Part shown: one piece after another, positions 10,926 to 23,202 of the stretch
Numbering within the stretch: position 1 is the stretch's first letter
How the letters are laid out: every line of letters begins with the position of its first letter
From: Polychytrium aggregatum
Lineage: Eukaryota > Chytridiomycota > Chytridiomycetes > Polychytriales
Reading direction: 5' to 3'
NCBI RefSeq assembly: GCF_025602895.1
Contig: NW_026516243.1
Span: 310,001-374,000, forward strand
Length of the DNA: 64,000 nucleotides
The notes under the pieces: generated by a model
The model's input: only the letters and a program-made list of their open reading frames with translations
Told to the model about the DNA's origin: nothing
The model's database searches: none
Made by a program: the position numbers and the translations under genes

Positions 10926-13900
10926 CTACGGGAGCCGGTCTTCGCAGAGAAACGAAAGTGCGCTTTGGTTTGCAGCCGACATGTCCGTGCAGCGTCCGAG
11001 CGTCGAGCGCTGAGCAGTATTGTTTGCGGCCTGTGTGTCTGGCGGCGGCGCCGCACCCTCCCCCAGCAGACTGGAGCCAAGTGGCGATGTGCCCAGGTGC
11101 GTAGACTCATGGTGAACGCCGTGCGAGGGTGCAGTCCATCTGCGTTTGGCATAGCCTTCGTCGTTGTCCATGGCCAAACGCCGGGGCACTCCATCCGGAG
11201 CTTGCTCGATCGATCCCAGTCCACTGACGCTGCTTTTGATTACGTCCTTGGACGCATACTGAGTACGCACCCGGCCCAGGGTTGACATGGCTTGGACGAT
11301 GCTGGCCCGGCCCGATTCTGGCTCCTCGACTGAAAAGGCAAAGCCAGTGTGGGAAACGCATCGGTTGGTGGGCATCACCATGACGTTGGACCGTGACGAG
11401 TGGACGCGGTGGATGTCCCGCTTGTTCGAGAAGATGTCAAACTTGAAGCTCCTTGGCTTGCTGCTGCCCACCGAGTCACCGACAGAGTCCGCTCGGATGT
11501 GTGAAGCCATTGGTGTTTCCAGATAGGCGATGTTGCCAGAGTCGGGTTCCTTGGGCTGGAGCGTGATGTCCTTGCTGCTCGGCCGATACTCGTGCAGCGA
11601 ATTGCCGGGCTGGGGGCTGACATGCATCTCGCGCAGGATTTCCACGTCGCCGGGCCGGAAAAACTTGGTGTAAAAGTCGCAGGTGAATAGAGGCAGCGTC
11701 GCAGCCGCGACACACAGAAGCAGGCCTGCCCAGAGCCTTGGTCCGGTGTAGATAACGTAGTCGATTCCGTAGAACGTCGACATGTTGAACTCGCACCAGA
11801 TCATCATATACAGGATCGGTGAAATCGTCGAGAGCGCCATGCACAGGGTTCCGATGGCATTGAGCTGTCTCATCGACAGGCTCATCGTAATATTGACGCT
11901 GATGATCACCGCCACTGCGGCCAGAAGCCCAATCTCGCCCTCGCTGACGTCCGAGTTGCCATTGGCTGTGTCTTGGTAGACATAGAGGGGCAAGTATGCG
12001 CAGACAAGCGACTGATAGATGGCCCAGCCAAAGCCAGAAAAGAACTTTCCATATGTGAACAGCTTCTTTCTCATCCCGATGATATAGATCTCTGGGAAGG
12101 CCATCAAGCTGTCTTGGTTCAAGTGGCTGTCGAATACACCTGTTCAGGACATCAATACGCCAGCGTCGTGAGTCAGGCTTCCGGCAAGCAGCCATGAGCA
12201 GAATCACGCCTTACCTATCACGATAGGACCCAGGGATGTAAAAATGATATTGTATAGCAGAATGAAGGTATAGTCGAATATTATGTTGGCTGTGAAGCTG
12301 TGTCGATTGGGACCGGGTGGAGCGTGGGAGGCATTCGGTTCGTTCAGCATTCGCGCGAGGTGGGTCAAAGCAATGCATATGTCTGGTGGGCGAGCCCACA
12401 CACGAGCCCAGACACTCGCAGACACTGTGAATGTGGGGCGCCTTCTCTCTTGGGAGGTGGGCTTGAGCGACGGCGGAGGCAGCCATGAGCCAATCCGATC
12501 CAAGATGGCTTACCCGCATAGGATTTGGTACCACATCAGAACCATCACCCACGTAAAGCTCTTGAAGAAGAACATCAGAATGCCACCCTGTTGGCCAAGA
12601 TCATGGACACAGCGACACGAATCGATTGGTACGGAATGGAGCCAGGCAGTCGAGTGTGCGCCTCAGCCCCCATCGACAATGCTGGCTGACATTGGTGAGC
12701 CAGAGACGTACCGATATCCGATAGTACGACATGTGACCTTGGCTCAGCAGCAGCTTGGTCAGAAACCGAAACTGCGCAATGACATAATCGCTCGACATGG
12801 CCGCCTGCGAGCCTTCTTGTCCTGAGATGCCGACGCCAACATCGGCGGCCTGGATCATGCTGGGTGAAGGCAGAGACAGGGGCTGGATCAGCATCCGCAC
12901 CGTCCGAGCGATTACGCGCTGACACCTTGCCGCTCCACCGACCAAGACCGCAGATCCCGGTGGCACTCTTCACGTTCTAGCACCAAGACAGTGCGTATTC
13001 CATGGCCATAGCACCACCGGCAAACAGCGCATCCCTACCTGACGTCGTTGGCGCCGTCGCCGATCGCCAAGCACATCACAGAAAGCCTGTGCTTGATGAG
13101 TTGCACAACCTCTGCCTTCTGCTTGGGCGAGACCCGGCAGCAAATCACGGACTTGCACGAGAGCGAAATCTGGACAAACTCCTCTTTGGTCTTCTCGGCC
13201 TCCATCACGATCTTCAAAGTGCCACCGTCGACCACCAGAGCAAACGACGCCGCGGACAGAGGGGCCTCGGCCTGGATGAGACTCTCCGAGTCCCGGATTT
13301 GCCGATGCAGGTCTTGGGCCGTCATGGCATTGAGAATGATGAGAGTCATGTCGGCGTCAAGGACCTTCGACGCGAAGCCGACATTGATTGCCGTCTCGAG
13401 CTTGTCTCCAGTCAGCACCCATACGTGGATCGAGGCCTTGCGGAGATGCTCGATGCACGTCATGACGCCGTCCTGCAGCCGGTCTTCGATTGCGGTGGTG
13501 CCTATCAGCTCCAGGTCAACCTCGATCTGTTCGGCGAGCTCATCGATCTTGGCCTCACGGTCATTCAGATCCCGGCAAGCCGCTTCGAAGAGGGTGAGCC
13601 AGGTCTGGTACTCTTCCGGTGGTATCTGTCGCTGTGCCAGACACAGCGTCCTCAGCCCTGTCCAAACGGCAGTAATCGCGCCTGCTCATGAGAACTATGC
13701 AGCAGCCAGACTCTGCTTCGCCGTGACAGGTCACTGACCTTTCTGAGCAAACTCGTGTAGAACTTCGTTGGTCGTTGTGACGGCAGCGTCTTGGTTCCGG
13801 CTTAGTCGTGGAAGAATCACGCTGGATCAAGGTTCCATGGGCCCATGCAAACCGCCACGGACGTCAGATTTAGGTTTCAGGGCAGGGTTGATGGGAGCAC

Positions 13901-16900
13901 GTTTCATCAATGTCAGAGCATCGGCGAGCAGACGGCGCGATAGCATCTGCGCTGAACCCCCCCCCAAAATCAGCAGCTGTGCAGCACTGCGGCCGCCGGG
14001 CATGACACTCACTTGTCGGCTCCTTTGCATATCAGCGTCAAGATGCCATTCTCGTCCTTTGTGATGACCGACATGCGCTTGCGGTCGCTGTTGAACTCGA
14101 GAATGCACATGATCTCATACAGCCGGATAGATCCGAGCACGTTGAGCTTGACGATGCTTTGGTTCCGAGAGACAAAGATAAACCCGCAATTGCGGGCTGT
14201 TGTTACCAGCGCAAACTCGTCCGGTGACTGAGCCTCGTACTCGAGCACATGCTCGTCCTTTGGCGACACCACGGTGTGGCACAGAGCCAGAACGAGAAAG
14301 AAGCGCTCGATCTCGGATCGCCGTTGGGGATTGTCCTGGTAGTCGCGAAACATGTCCTGGTCCACAAAGGTGATATCGGCGGTAAAGTACGGGTTCGCGT
14401 ATATGCCTGTCATCTGTGCCTTCATCTTCTCAAGGGCTTGGTGGCGCTCTTCCGGCTTCTCAAACTGCATCCCATAGACGCGGTCTCCGATTAAGCACTG
14501 CCGGAATTCCATCTTGTTTTGGGTGAGAGTTCCAGTCTGGAAAACGACAGAATCAAAGTGGCGCTGCTGTAAGTGCCTGCCCCCCCCGGCAGCGTCGTGT
14601 CCCCATGAATGCGTGACTGAGTTTCGCAAGAAATGACTGGTGTTTGGAGCCCTGGTCATGCCTTGGACTGAACGACCTTGGCGTATCACGAGGTTCACCA
14701 GATCTGGCCCCTCATTGAGACATTTGCTTGCGATGCAAATGCTGCTCACCTTGTCTGAAAAAACGTATTCAATCTGCCCGAGATCGTCGGAGAGCGTCCA
14801 TGATTTCGGGATACAGCGCTCATCAGATACGCTGTAGTACATGTCGTCATCAAAGTAGATGAAGAGAGCCTGCCGATAGCCGAATAGGACATGAGATCAA
14901 CAAGACCGTGTTACGATCACAGCACACATGCCAGCCTTGGGTATAGTCGCCCTCGTTGCCGACCATGATTTGGCCATACTCAAGCAGCAAGAGGCATTGC
15001 TGGCTCGCACCTGAGCGGATTTGATGACCTCCAGGGTGACATAGAGCGAAATGGGCACGATGTTTTGATACAGCATAATACTGGCACTGAACAGGCGGAT
15101 GGTGTCAGATTCGGTACTTCCACAGCTCGGTACTTCCACAGCTCGGTCTACCCAGAATATGATGGCGCTCACCAGAGCGAAATCAACCTACATCAGCGTG
15201 AAAAAAGCAGTCTCGATTGCCGACTGATCGAATGCGATCCAGGGGGCATGCTCGTTGATCCAGTTGGTCGAAAAGATGTATGCACCGGCAAAGTTGGTGA
15301 GACAGATGACAGCAAGCATGCAAAAGTTGATCAGGACCTGCACGACAGGCAGTGGAGCACGAGGGGGGGGGGTGTAAGCCATCGCTGAAAGTTGCAATAC
15401 CACTCGTGCTGCTGGTGCTCCTGATTATCGGTGGCGCTGAGTAGACTGTTGCCACCTGCTATCCCACCAGGTAAACTGCTACCACTGGCAAGACCCTTGT
15501 CACTTGCCGTACTCTTGCCGCCGCTACTCCACGCTCTCGAAAGCAAATCGGGCGACATGAAATCGGGCGACATGGCTCGTGTAGACGGAAACCCACCAGG
15601 TAGTTCATCAGCCGTTCGATTTGGCTCCGCTTGAACGGCGTCGACCCTGAATTCAGCATGACCTTGGTGTCGTTTCCGGTATACACGACAACACCGATGG
15701 CATAGTCGGTGCTTCGCAATGTCGATCCACGCAGAAGAAGGTTCTGGATACCAACCGGGACGGGCTCAGAAGGGTAGGAATCGGTAGGATCGCTTTCGAA
15801 GGCGATGGAGCCGTGGTACGAGTAGAGATTCATCTGCGGCGACTCAGAATCGATCGACATCTTGACGTTGCGGCAATCGTCGGCGGTGGAAAGATGCTGC
15901 GTGGCCGGGAGGGCAGCTCGAGCCTTCAGATTTGTTTCCCCATCGAGGTTCTTGGTTTCGATATAGCAGCTCCCGCCCTCCTCTGACGTCGAGAGGATGA
16001 TCGTATCGGCCGGGATGGCTTCGTTATTGCGAATGTAGATCAGGTCCCCGACATGCAGGTCGGACCAGTACGTCAGTCTCCATCCAGGCAAGGGCACTTT
16101 CGACAGTCTCCTGCGGCTGGGATCTGTGGGCGCTAGGGTGTCAGCCAGAGCGGTTCCATTTGGCGTAGCATTGGTTCCCACGAACGCTCGCCAGAGCCCA
16201 ACACCATCGAGTTCATCAGCCGCATAAGCCATTGGCCCTACCGTTGGCAGGATCTTCAATGTGTACCGTTGACGGCATATTGGTATTGTTCCAGTCGCTG
16301 AGAGTCAGCACCACTGAGTGATTAAGCTGGCGATCGGCTTGGTGTCGCCGATAGTCCTCGACACCATCCTTGATGCCATTGAGCGACAGAATGATGGCCA
16401 GCGGAACGGCGGAAAGCAGCGGGAAGGTCGACTGAAACTCTGGCAGAAACTGCAAAACAATGATCATCAAGAAGAATCTGTCGATCGGAGAACAGCGACG
16501 ATGAGTTTCCGAGCAGCGATGCGTTGGGACGCCGGCGAATATGGAGCATGCCGGAGTGGATGCATCGGAAGGACGGCAAGAAGTGTGTTAGTTGGACTGT
16601 TCTCGCTCTGTGCACGGTGGTGGTCGGAAGCTCGCTCGGAGACCGATGGGAGAAGTGAATCGATTTCAAATCAGCTTACAGATTTGCAATCTGCACCACC
16701 CGGGCGAGGCGTTATCGATTCCGCAAAGTAGTAACAATTCCGCAGGTGTTCGAGGGACGATCAAAGAGTCAGAGGCGATCAGCATCCGCGACAGAGACAC
16801 TGACAGATCCGCTCGGCGGGTAGCCACAGCGACAGCCGCAGCGGCGACTCACTCGGTGGAACTGCTCGAGAATATTCATCGGCAAAAAGGTCCAGACGGT

Positions 16901-17047
16901 GTATTTTGACGTTCGCACCGAGTTGTCGGGAAAGACAAGGAGCGGCTCGCCGTACGAGGTCAGGAGCTCGGGCGGAGGCTTCATGTTGACAAAGATGCGC
17001 CGGTGCTCCCAGCGCACCGAGCGCCTTCGGAAGAGCGCGAGGACCAT
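10926..17047 (-). CDS. DNF: P4-type phospholipid-translocating ATPase, Dnf class
   Basis: Flippase that moves aminophospholipids to the cytosolic leaflet at the plasma membrane or endosomes. Fourteen exons (minus): 17047-16853, 16690-16680, 16477-16242, 16186-15597, 15337-15192, 15086-15011, 14869-14750, 14536-14013, 13821-13739, 13657-13039, 12859-12712, 12587-12514, 12297-12215 and 12139-10926; 1372 aa, all in phase. Motifs: RRIFVN and YTVWTFLP near the N-terminus, [12 protein letters not shown] (actuator), [11 protein letters not shown] (P4-specific PISL in M4), SDKTGTLTQN (phosphorylated Asp; an intron falls between DK and TGT), [23 protein letters not shown] and [11 protein letters not shown]. 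The C-terminal ~200 residues after [10 protein letters not shown] are a disordered tail. Exon 2 is only 11 nt (IANL). The intron at 16241-16187 needs a GAG acceptor and is the weakest junction. Subclass (Dnf1/2-like) is inferred from N-terminal and PISL context. Confidence 0.95.
16680..16690 (-). other. 11-nt micro-exon of the P4-ATPase gene
   Basis: ATTGCAAATCT flanked by GTGGTGCAG on its 5' side and GTAAGC on its 3' side on the minus strand. It supplies IAN plus two bases of Leu, joining FHR to LFFLMIIVL and restoring the conserved first-helix sequence of Dnf proteins. Without it the two neighbouring exons would be out of frame. Confidence 0.85.
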
Positions 17048-17845
17048 CGCGGAGGGATGCAGAAACTATTCGGGGGCAGGTTGCGGCGTGCCGATCGCAA
17101 ATGAGGCTGAAGAAAGCTGAAGAAAGCCGAGCGTGGCTGCCAGCGACGGTTCTTGGCGAACTGGGGCAAGCAAAGGGGCGCGTTCCGAGTCAAGGGGCGT
17201 CTTCTTGGCGGGGACAGCTTCAAGAGGCACAACGGGCGGTCCAGGCTGCAAGCGACAGGGGCCAGGCGACCTGTGGGCTGGAGAGCAGGGTGCAGGACGA
17301 GGGAGCCGCAGGATGGGGATGCTCTTGGCAATCCGTCGGACGCAGAGGGCCAAGAAACGGCCGACGCTTGGCGGGAGCACCACCAAGCACAGGGATCTCG
17401 GCGAATAGTCAAACCCAAGCGGGAGGGCGACTGGATCACGACGGCCAAATCCTTGGCATTTTGCAGGAGGTGAATTTAGCTGATCTTGTTGCAATTCAGC
17501 AGCCACATCGACTGGACTTGTTCAATTCAACTGGGCTGGTTTCCATTCAACTGGGCTGGTTTCCATTCAGCAGCCCACCAGCCCACGCAGCCCACACAGC
17601 CCGCACAACTCACACAGCCCGCACAACCTCCCACCCAGCATCAGATCGTCCCGCAATGCGCAGATCGCCAGAGTCACAGGCCTGTCGGCGCTGTCAAATG
17701 GTGCTGACAAACTCGCCAAGCCCATGTGCCCGTTCCCCAACGCGATCAAAAAGCGACGCTCCTTCGCCCTTCGCCCTTGGCCGGCATCTCGCACTCCCTA
17801 TCGGCGATCCCATCGGCGATCCTGCTCTCGACGTCCGCCAGCACC
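17048..17845. other. Divergent intergenic region between P4-ATPase and reductase-like gene
   Basis: Shared promoter space. Contains an imperfect repeat of caactgggctggtttccatt (about 17526-17570) and an acagcccgcacaactc-type run (about 17575-17630). No supported gene, despite several overlapping open frames that look like by-products of high GC. Confidence 0.6.
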
Positions 17846-18883
17846 ATGGCCCACGCTGACATCGAGCTCCCGTCTCTGCAGCCAGCAAGTCCTCTTGTCC
17901 TCGTCGTCGCCGCTGCCCTGATTGCCCTCGCCTTCGCCGTGGTCTCGGGCCGGCTCGTTTTCGCTACAGCACGAACCCATGCCAAACCGTCCTGGGGCGG
18001 CAAGCACCCAAATGCTGCCAGCGAAGACGGCTCCGGCCGATTCGCCGATGCAAGCTATCCTCTGCTGGCCCACCCCGACAACCATCCGCTCGACGACCAC
18101 TTCCCAGCAATAGCCACGACCGACCACGACGACGAGCCCGACGACTTTTTGCAGCTCTACCTTATCGAAAAGATCATGCTGGACTACCGCACGGCCATCC
18201 TGCGGTTTCAAGCGCCTTATGCCGACAGCTTCGCCTCGGGCTGCAACTTTGCCTTGCGCCTGTGCACCGGCAGCCGTACTGTGGTGCAGCCCTATACCGT
18301 CACCAGCTCGTCGCTCGGCGGCATCGTCAGCATCATTGTCCGCCTGCCGCTGCTCGAAGACGCCGTCAAGGCCACCTCCAAGCACCTCATCACTATGGAA
18401 CTCGACGACACCGTCGAGGCGGCCCCGCTCGTCAACCTGTTTCCCCTCAACCCTTTCCGACAGCCGCGCATCACCCTCATTGGGGCCGGCAACGGCGTTG
18501 TTCCGCTCTTTGCCCTCATCCGCTTCATCATCAACCACAGCGCCACCATCCAGCTCCATCTTATCTTCTTCTCTCGGGACCCCGAGTCACCGCTCTTTGA
18601 GGAGTTCATGCGGATTGCCGAGAGCAGCCTCGGCCGCCTGTCTGTCGACTTTGCCCTGGAGCCCTCCAGCTGGGACGAGGCGGAGGCCCTGATTGCCTCG
18701 AATCTGCCGGACCTCGAGACTGCTGCGGCCGTGGTGGAGGAGCCCAGCGACGAAGTTACGGGGGGCCGCTCGGCTGTGTTTGTCTGTGGCTCGCTTCAGT
18801 TCGAGTACAAGATCGCCAGCATCATCAAGCGGCTTGGCTTTCCTCGGAGCCTGGTCTGGAGCTTTGGCCTCGACGGACGCTGA
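17846..18883 (+). CDS. Membrane-anchored ferredoxin/cytochrome-b5-reductase-like protein
   Basis: Single-exon frame of 345 aa from the ATG at 17846 (MAHADIEL). A transmembrane segment (about residues 14-38, PLVLVVAAALIALAF...) is followed by an acidic linker, then a flavodoxin-reductase-like fold: RFQAPYADSF... and QPYTVTSSS in the place of the FAD-binding RxYTxxS motif, then LIGAGNGVVPLFALI as the nucleotide-binding glycine-rich loop, LIFFSRDPESPLF, and a C-terminal VFVCGS. The order matches cytochrome b5 reductases. The first Arg of the FAD motif appears to be Gln, and the C-terminus ends in a family-like SLVWSFG. It may be a divergent NAD(P)H oxidoreductase; the substrate is unknown. Confidence 0.78.
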   Translation: MAHADIELPSLQPASPLVLVVAAALIALAFAVVSGRLVFATARTHAKPSWGGKHPNAASEDGSGRFADASYPLLAHPDNHPLDDHFPAIATTDHDDEPDDFLQLYLIEKIMLDYRTAILRFQAPYADSFASGCNFALRLCTGSRTVVQPYTVTSSSLGGIVSIIVRLPLLEDAVKATSKHLITMELDDTVEAAPLVNLFPLNPFRQPRITLIGAGNGVVPLFALIRFIINHSATIQLHLIFFSRDPESPLFEEFMRIAESSLGRLSVDFALEPSSWDEAEALIASNLPDLETAAAVVEEPSDEVTGGRSAVFVCGSLQFEYKIASIIKRLGFPRSLVWSFGLDGR

Positions 18884-19581
18884 AGCATATAGCACCAGGA
18901 GCGTCCGTTTGCACCTCCGGTCGGCGGCGTCAACCGCCTCCTTTCGACGATCACTCTTTTTGGAAAATCGCCAAGCCATAGCAAACGCTGCTGCTTCCTA
19001 ATCCATCAAGCTCTATGGCGACACAGCGCTGTGGCTCCCATGGCGAAGGCGTCTTGGAGATTGCATGGCTTGACGATATCGTCACTCTCGATCCATGATA
19101 TCCGTGACATTCATGATATGCACTCTATCCTGCAGTCCTGGTCGCGCGTACCCACTACCTCCTCCCTCGACTGCCGTCTCGCTCTTGCACTCTCACTATG
19201 TATGTCTCTCCGTCAGCGATGATGACGTGTGGGCAATCGAGCCCAAACACCTCCCACAGACGGGTCTCTCGTTGGTAATACACATTCATTGGTATTGACG
19301 CTGTTCCGCATGCTCGAACCTGCCCAGGTGCCGAGTGCGAGATGAGCGGCAAGCCTGCATAGCGACAGCGGCACAGGGTCGCCGGCGAGAACTCGATGGC
19401 GGAGATGGAGGCGGGACGGGTAGAGGGCAGTGCCGTAGAGGAATCCACACGCACATATGGGGAGCGCTGAGCGGGACGGCACGGCACGGCAAGTGCAGAA
19501 GCGGGAGTAAGGCGTCGCATGTCGAAGAGCAGACGGAGATCGCTTGACTCAAAGAGCGAATGGACGAGAGGAGGGCACGCT
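18884..19581. other. Convergent intergenic region
   Basis: 3' ends of the reductase-like gene (+) and RAD21 (-). No gene is supported. Confidence 0.6.
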
Positions 19582-22500
19582 TTACTCGAAGAGTGCGCTC
19601 TGCAGGAGCAAGTGGGAAGGGAATAGAGTAGAAGCAAACGTTAGTTATCTGTGTTGCCCGTGCATCCAGGGTGTCCGGCACTCGCCGGGGACATAGGCAA
19701 ACGGATGCCTACCTTTGCTGTGATGGCGATGTTGCCGAACGGCTCGGGCTGGCTGACGTTGATCATATCCTTGGTCTTGAGAACGAGGAGTTCAAAGAAG
19801 AGACGCACAGTTTCGCTGCGGCGAGTCTGCAGGGGAGGAGAGCGATGTGCCGTGTCAGCACGGAGGAGCCAAGGGGCCGGAGAATACGAGAGAGGAGCGC
19901 AAAACGCAAAACGCAAGGCTAGCCAGGCCAGCGACGACCAACCTGTGCTGCCAAGGTGTTGAACTGGATCTCCTTGTCGTGGTCGTTCTCAAACTCGCTT
20001 TGCATCAGGGTGATTGTTTTGACGGTCGACTTGCTCAGACCGGTGCTCTCGTTGATTTCATCAAGCGCCTCGTCGTATTCGGGATCGTCAGGGAGCACCG
20101 GTGCACCCTCCAACAGGGGCCCGGCCTCTGTGGCTGGTTCCAGCTGCCAGGCCACAGAATCGGACTCGGCATCAGCATCAGAGTCTGGGCGACAGTGGTT
20201 GTGTCGGCCAAAGCCACAGCATAGTCACGATCGAAGTCGGAGCTTCAGGTAGCCGGGGACACTTTGTGCAATGTGCAATGTGCAAGGCCGTTACCTGGTG
20301 GAGCGACTCCTCTGGCAAGATATCGCCGGGCATATCGCCGCCATATGGCTGGTCAAAGTCAGCGAAATCCCCCTGATATTCCTGTTCAAACTCGCCCAAG
20401 GGAGCAATGGACACAGAGGCATCGCCTTCCTTTGCAGCCAAGGGCTCCTCGGGTTGGGGTAGCAGATCGTCAGGCAGCTCTGAGCAGGTCGATGAGAGAG
20501 AGAACGACAGTAGTTTAGCGCAGGCAGATGGATCGCGCTTGATCATGGAACCATAGCTCCTGGCGAATATCGAGGCAGCGGGCCAATCATCTCGGGATCG
20601 CTTCGGATGATCGGCGCTAAAGAATGGGATGCCGCATTCACGTCGGGACAGCATCAGGCTTACCGGGGGCACGAGAAAGCCGTCGGGCAGCTTCCACGTC
20701 GAGTGCATCGGCGTCGGCTTTGCGCTTGCCCAGGACACTGGCTTGCAGGAACACCGGGCGGATGGCGGACTGGCTCGCATGACGGCCAAACAGTCCATCG
20801 AGCTCGGGAGGGAGCTCAAGTGGTGAGTTGATGTCCTGGAAGTAGCCCATGCCCAGCCTGCGTGTCTGCATCAGCCGAGACATGGTTCTCGAGCCCGGAG
20901 CATAGTGTTCCTGCAATCGTTCCAAAGCGGGGGACAGACGACTGAATTAGAATGGTCACCAAGGATGGCGACCAAGCACGGCGGACCAAGCCGGACAGAT
21001 CAAGCGGGGCACACCACCCGATGCCCACCTGAAGGACAATGTCCGACGTGTCGTTAAGGGCGTTCCGCATGTCGGCGTTCGGGATCTGTGTTCGGTCGTC
21101 ATTGCCAATCTTGCGTCGCTTGGGAGCCTGACGAGCTCGTCTCTCTGGCTGGCCAGCCTCTGAAGGAGCGCCAAGGATCGTCGAGTCCTCGACCCGGCTG
21201 GGTGGTTGCGCCGACGGAGCGGATTCCGCGCGCGGCAAGACAGTCAGTACGAGCGACGCAGATCCCACCATACTCATAGCCCTGCGGCCCCAGGCCGACT
21301 CTGGTAATTTGTTGCATCTAGCCCCACCTGTCAAGATCCATGGGATCCAACACAAACAAATCACCGCCAGCCTCATGCTCCGGCAGTTGCTCGAGATGTG
21401 ATGCGTCTCCTGGGAAGGGCTGGTCGTGAGGTGCTTCGGCGCCAGGGACGTCCATATCCATGAAGCCGTCGCCAAAGTCAAGGTCGATGTTGGAGGCCTC
21501 GGCAGGGTTCTCGGCCGGATTCTCGGCATTGAAATCAAGGATCTTCCCAGGCCGACCAGGGGAAAAGGGCCGGTCGGCGACGGCGGGGGCGTCTCGTCCC
21601 ACTTCAATGGAGGTGGTGAAGCGGCTGTCCTCGCCAAAGTCCAGGACATCGGCCGAGATGTTGCCGCGGTCAAAGGTCTTATCACCGTCGTCGAGACCAA
21701 AGTCGAGGTCAAAGTTCAGGAAGCTCTCTTCGTTATTGTTGAGGTCACCTCCGGCCGCCTGGGCAAAAATGTCGTGCTGGTCCTCGAAGCTCTGACTCAG
21801 GCGACGTGACTGGGTGATGGTGATGTCATCTCTGCGCGAGATCGTTTGGGCTGTTGATGGGAGGGCTCCGGACGACTGGGCCCTCAGGTTTCTGTCGAGG
21901 GCAGAGGTACAGGCAGCGGGCTGAGCGCAAGTCGAACAGAGGCGGATTGCGGTCCTCTGGGAGCAGGGTCGCGTGGATCCAGCTTCGGCGGCTCATCGAA
22001 CCGTGCTGCTGGAGCTGGAGCCGAAAGCGCACATGTCACGGCACAGAAACTCACTGGATGAACAGATCCAGGCGATCGTTTTCCAGAGCGATATCAAGCT
22101 CAGTCATGTTGGTAGCGATGCTGATGGTGTTGGCCGGGGCCATATCTTGCTCCTCAGGCATGTCGACGATTCCAGGACGGAAGGCCTGCGGCCGTGTGGA
22201 TGGCAGCCGCAAGCGCATGTTAGAGATTCAACCAGGGCCGATTATGGCTCAGATCCGCCTGCAGCATCAACGACTCGGGACACTCGATCGATCGAAAGCA
22301 TTTCGGTGAACACTGACCATCTTGATCTTCATCATGGCCTCGTTGCAGTCTTCGAGGAGATACCGGGTCTTGCGTGAGTAGACACGGACGACACCGAGAA
22401 GCAGTTGGCCCGATAGACGCAGAGCCATGGGAGCCTGGCCATCACCGCCGACGATGGCCGCTGATTGGATTGTGCATGAAGAATGGGCATCGATCAATAC

Positions 22501-22758
22501 ACGGCTGGAGCTGGGTCACCCGAGCGAGCCGAGTCATCAACAAAGTCGAGCCGAGTCGTCGACATTATCGAGCCGCAGTGCGATAGGGCTGCGAGGCACG
22601 CCATTCTGCATTTCAATGCGAGAGGGGCACGCACAGACGGATGACTGGATGTTTGTCTGGATGAACTGCGATTTGCTCAGCTTCCGCTCCCAGACGGCGG
22701 CCAGCCAGACCTTTGCCAGCGGCCCCTTCTTGGTAAACAAGTTCTCGGAGAAGAACAT
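19582..22758 (-). CDS. RAD21: Cohesin kleisin subunit Rad21/Scc1
   Basis: Kleisin that closes the cohesin ring by bridging Smc1 and Smc3. Ten exons (minus): 22758-22635, 22460-22318, 22185-22055, 21831-21328, 21281-21029, 20910-20664, 20479-20295, about 20143-19943, 19826-19713 and 19599-19582; about 639 aa. N-terminal domain: [40 protein letters not shown] and [16 protein letters not shown]. The middle is acidic and disordered, with APKRRKIG and [17 protein letters not shown] of the SA-binding region. C-terminal winged helix: [20 protein letters not shown]. The last exon is only 18 nt (SALFE plus stop), preceded by CTAAC and a polypyrimidine tract. The acceptor of the eighth exon could instead be at 20164, adding seven residues; the 46-nt intron at 21327-21282 is also tentative. 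Confidence 0.94.
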
Positions 22759-23202
22759 GGCTGGCGGGTTGACGGGTCGCGGGGTGGACGGCTGTCGTGG
22801 AGGAAACGGTGGCAGGCGGATGGGAGCAAAGGCGGCTGATGCCGGGGCATTTGGCGGCCAGGGCAAAGCAGAAGCGAAGGGCGACTGTGCATGTCGCGCG
22901 CCGTGGGCAATTTGTCCAGAAAAGGCATGGCACGATCCGCGCTGATTGGGCGGCCGTGTCTGGATGGCCATGTCTGGATGATGATTCTGGATAATGATTC
23001 TGGATGTTCATGTCTGGATGATCATGTCTGGATGGAGATGCCAGCACCGCACAGGTCCGGAGCGTGCTGATACAGCGCTTGTGTTGCAGCACCATCTACT
23101 CGCCAGCATCAGCATCTCAGTAACAGAGTACGGACACCCCCGGCTTTTCCATATTGCATGTGTCTTTGTTTCTCCCTTCAGCACAACACAGCAGCCGCAT
23201 CC
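22759..23202. other. Intergenic region with imperfect tctggatgat repeats
   Basis: Upstream of RAD21 and downstream of the MFS gene. Between about 22958 and 23040 a degenerate tctggatgat/tctggatgttcatg motif is repeated five to six times. No gene is seen. Confidence 0.6.
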
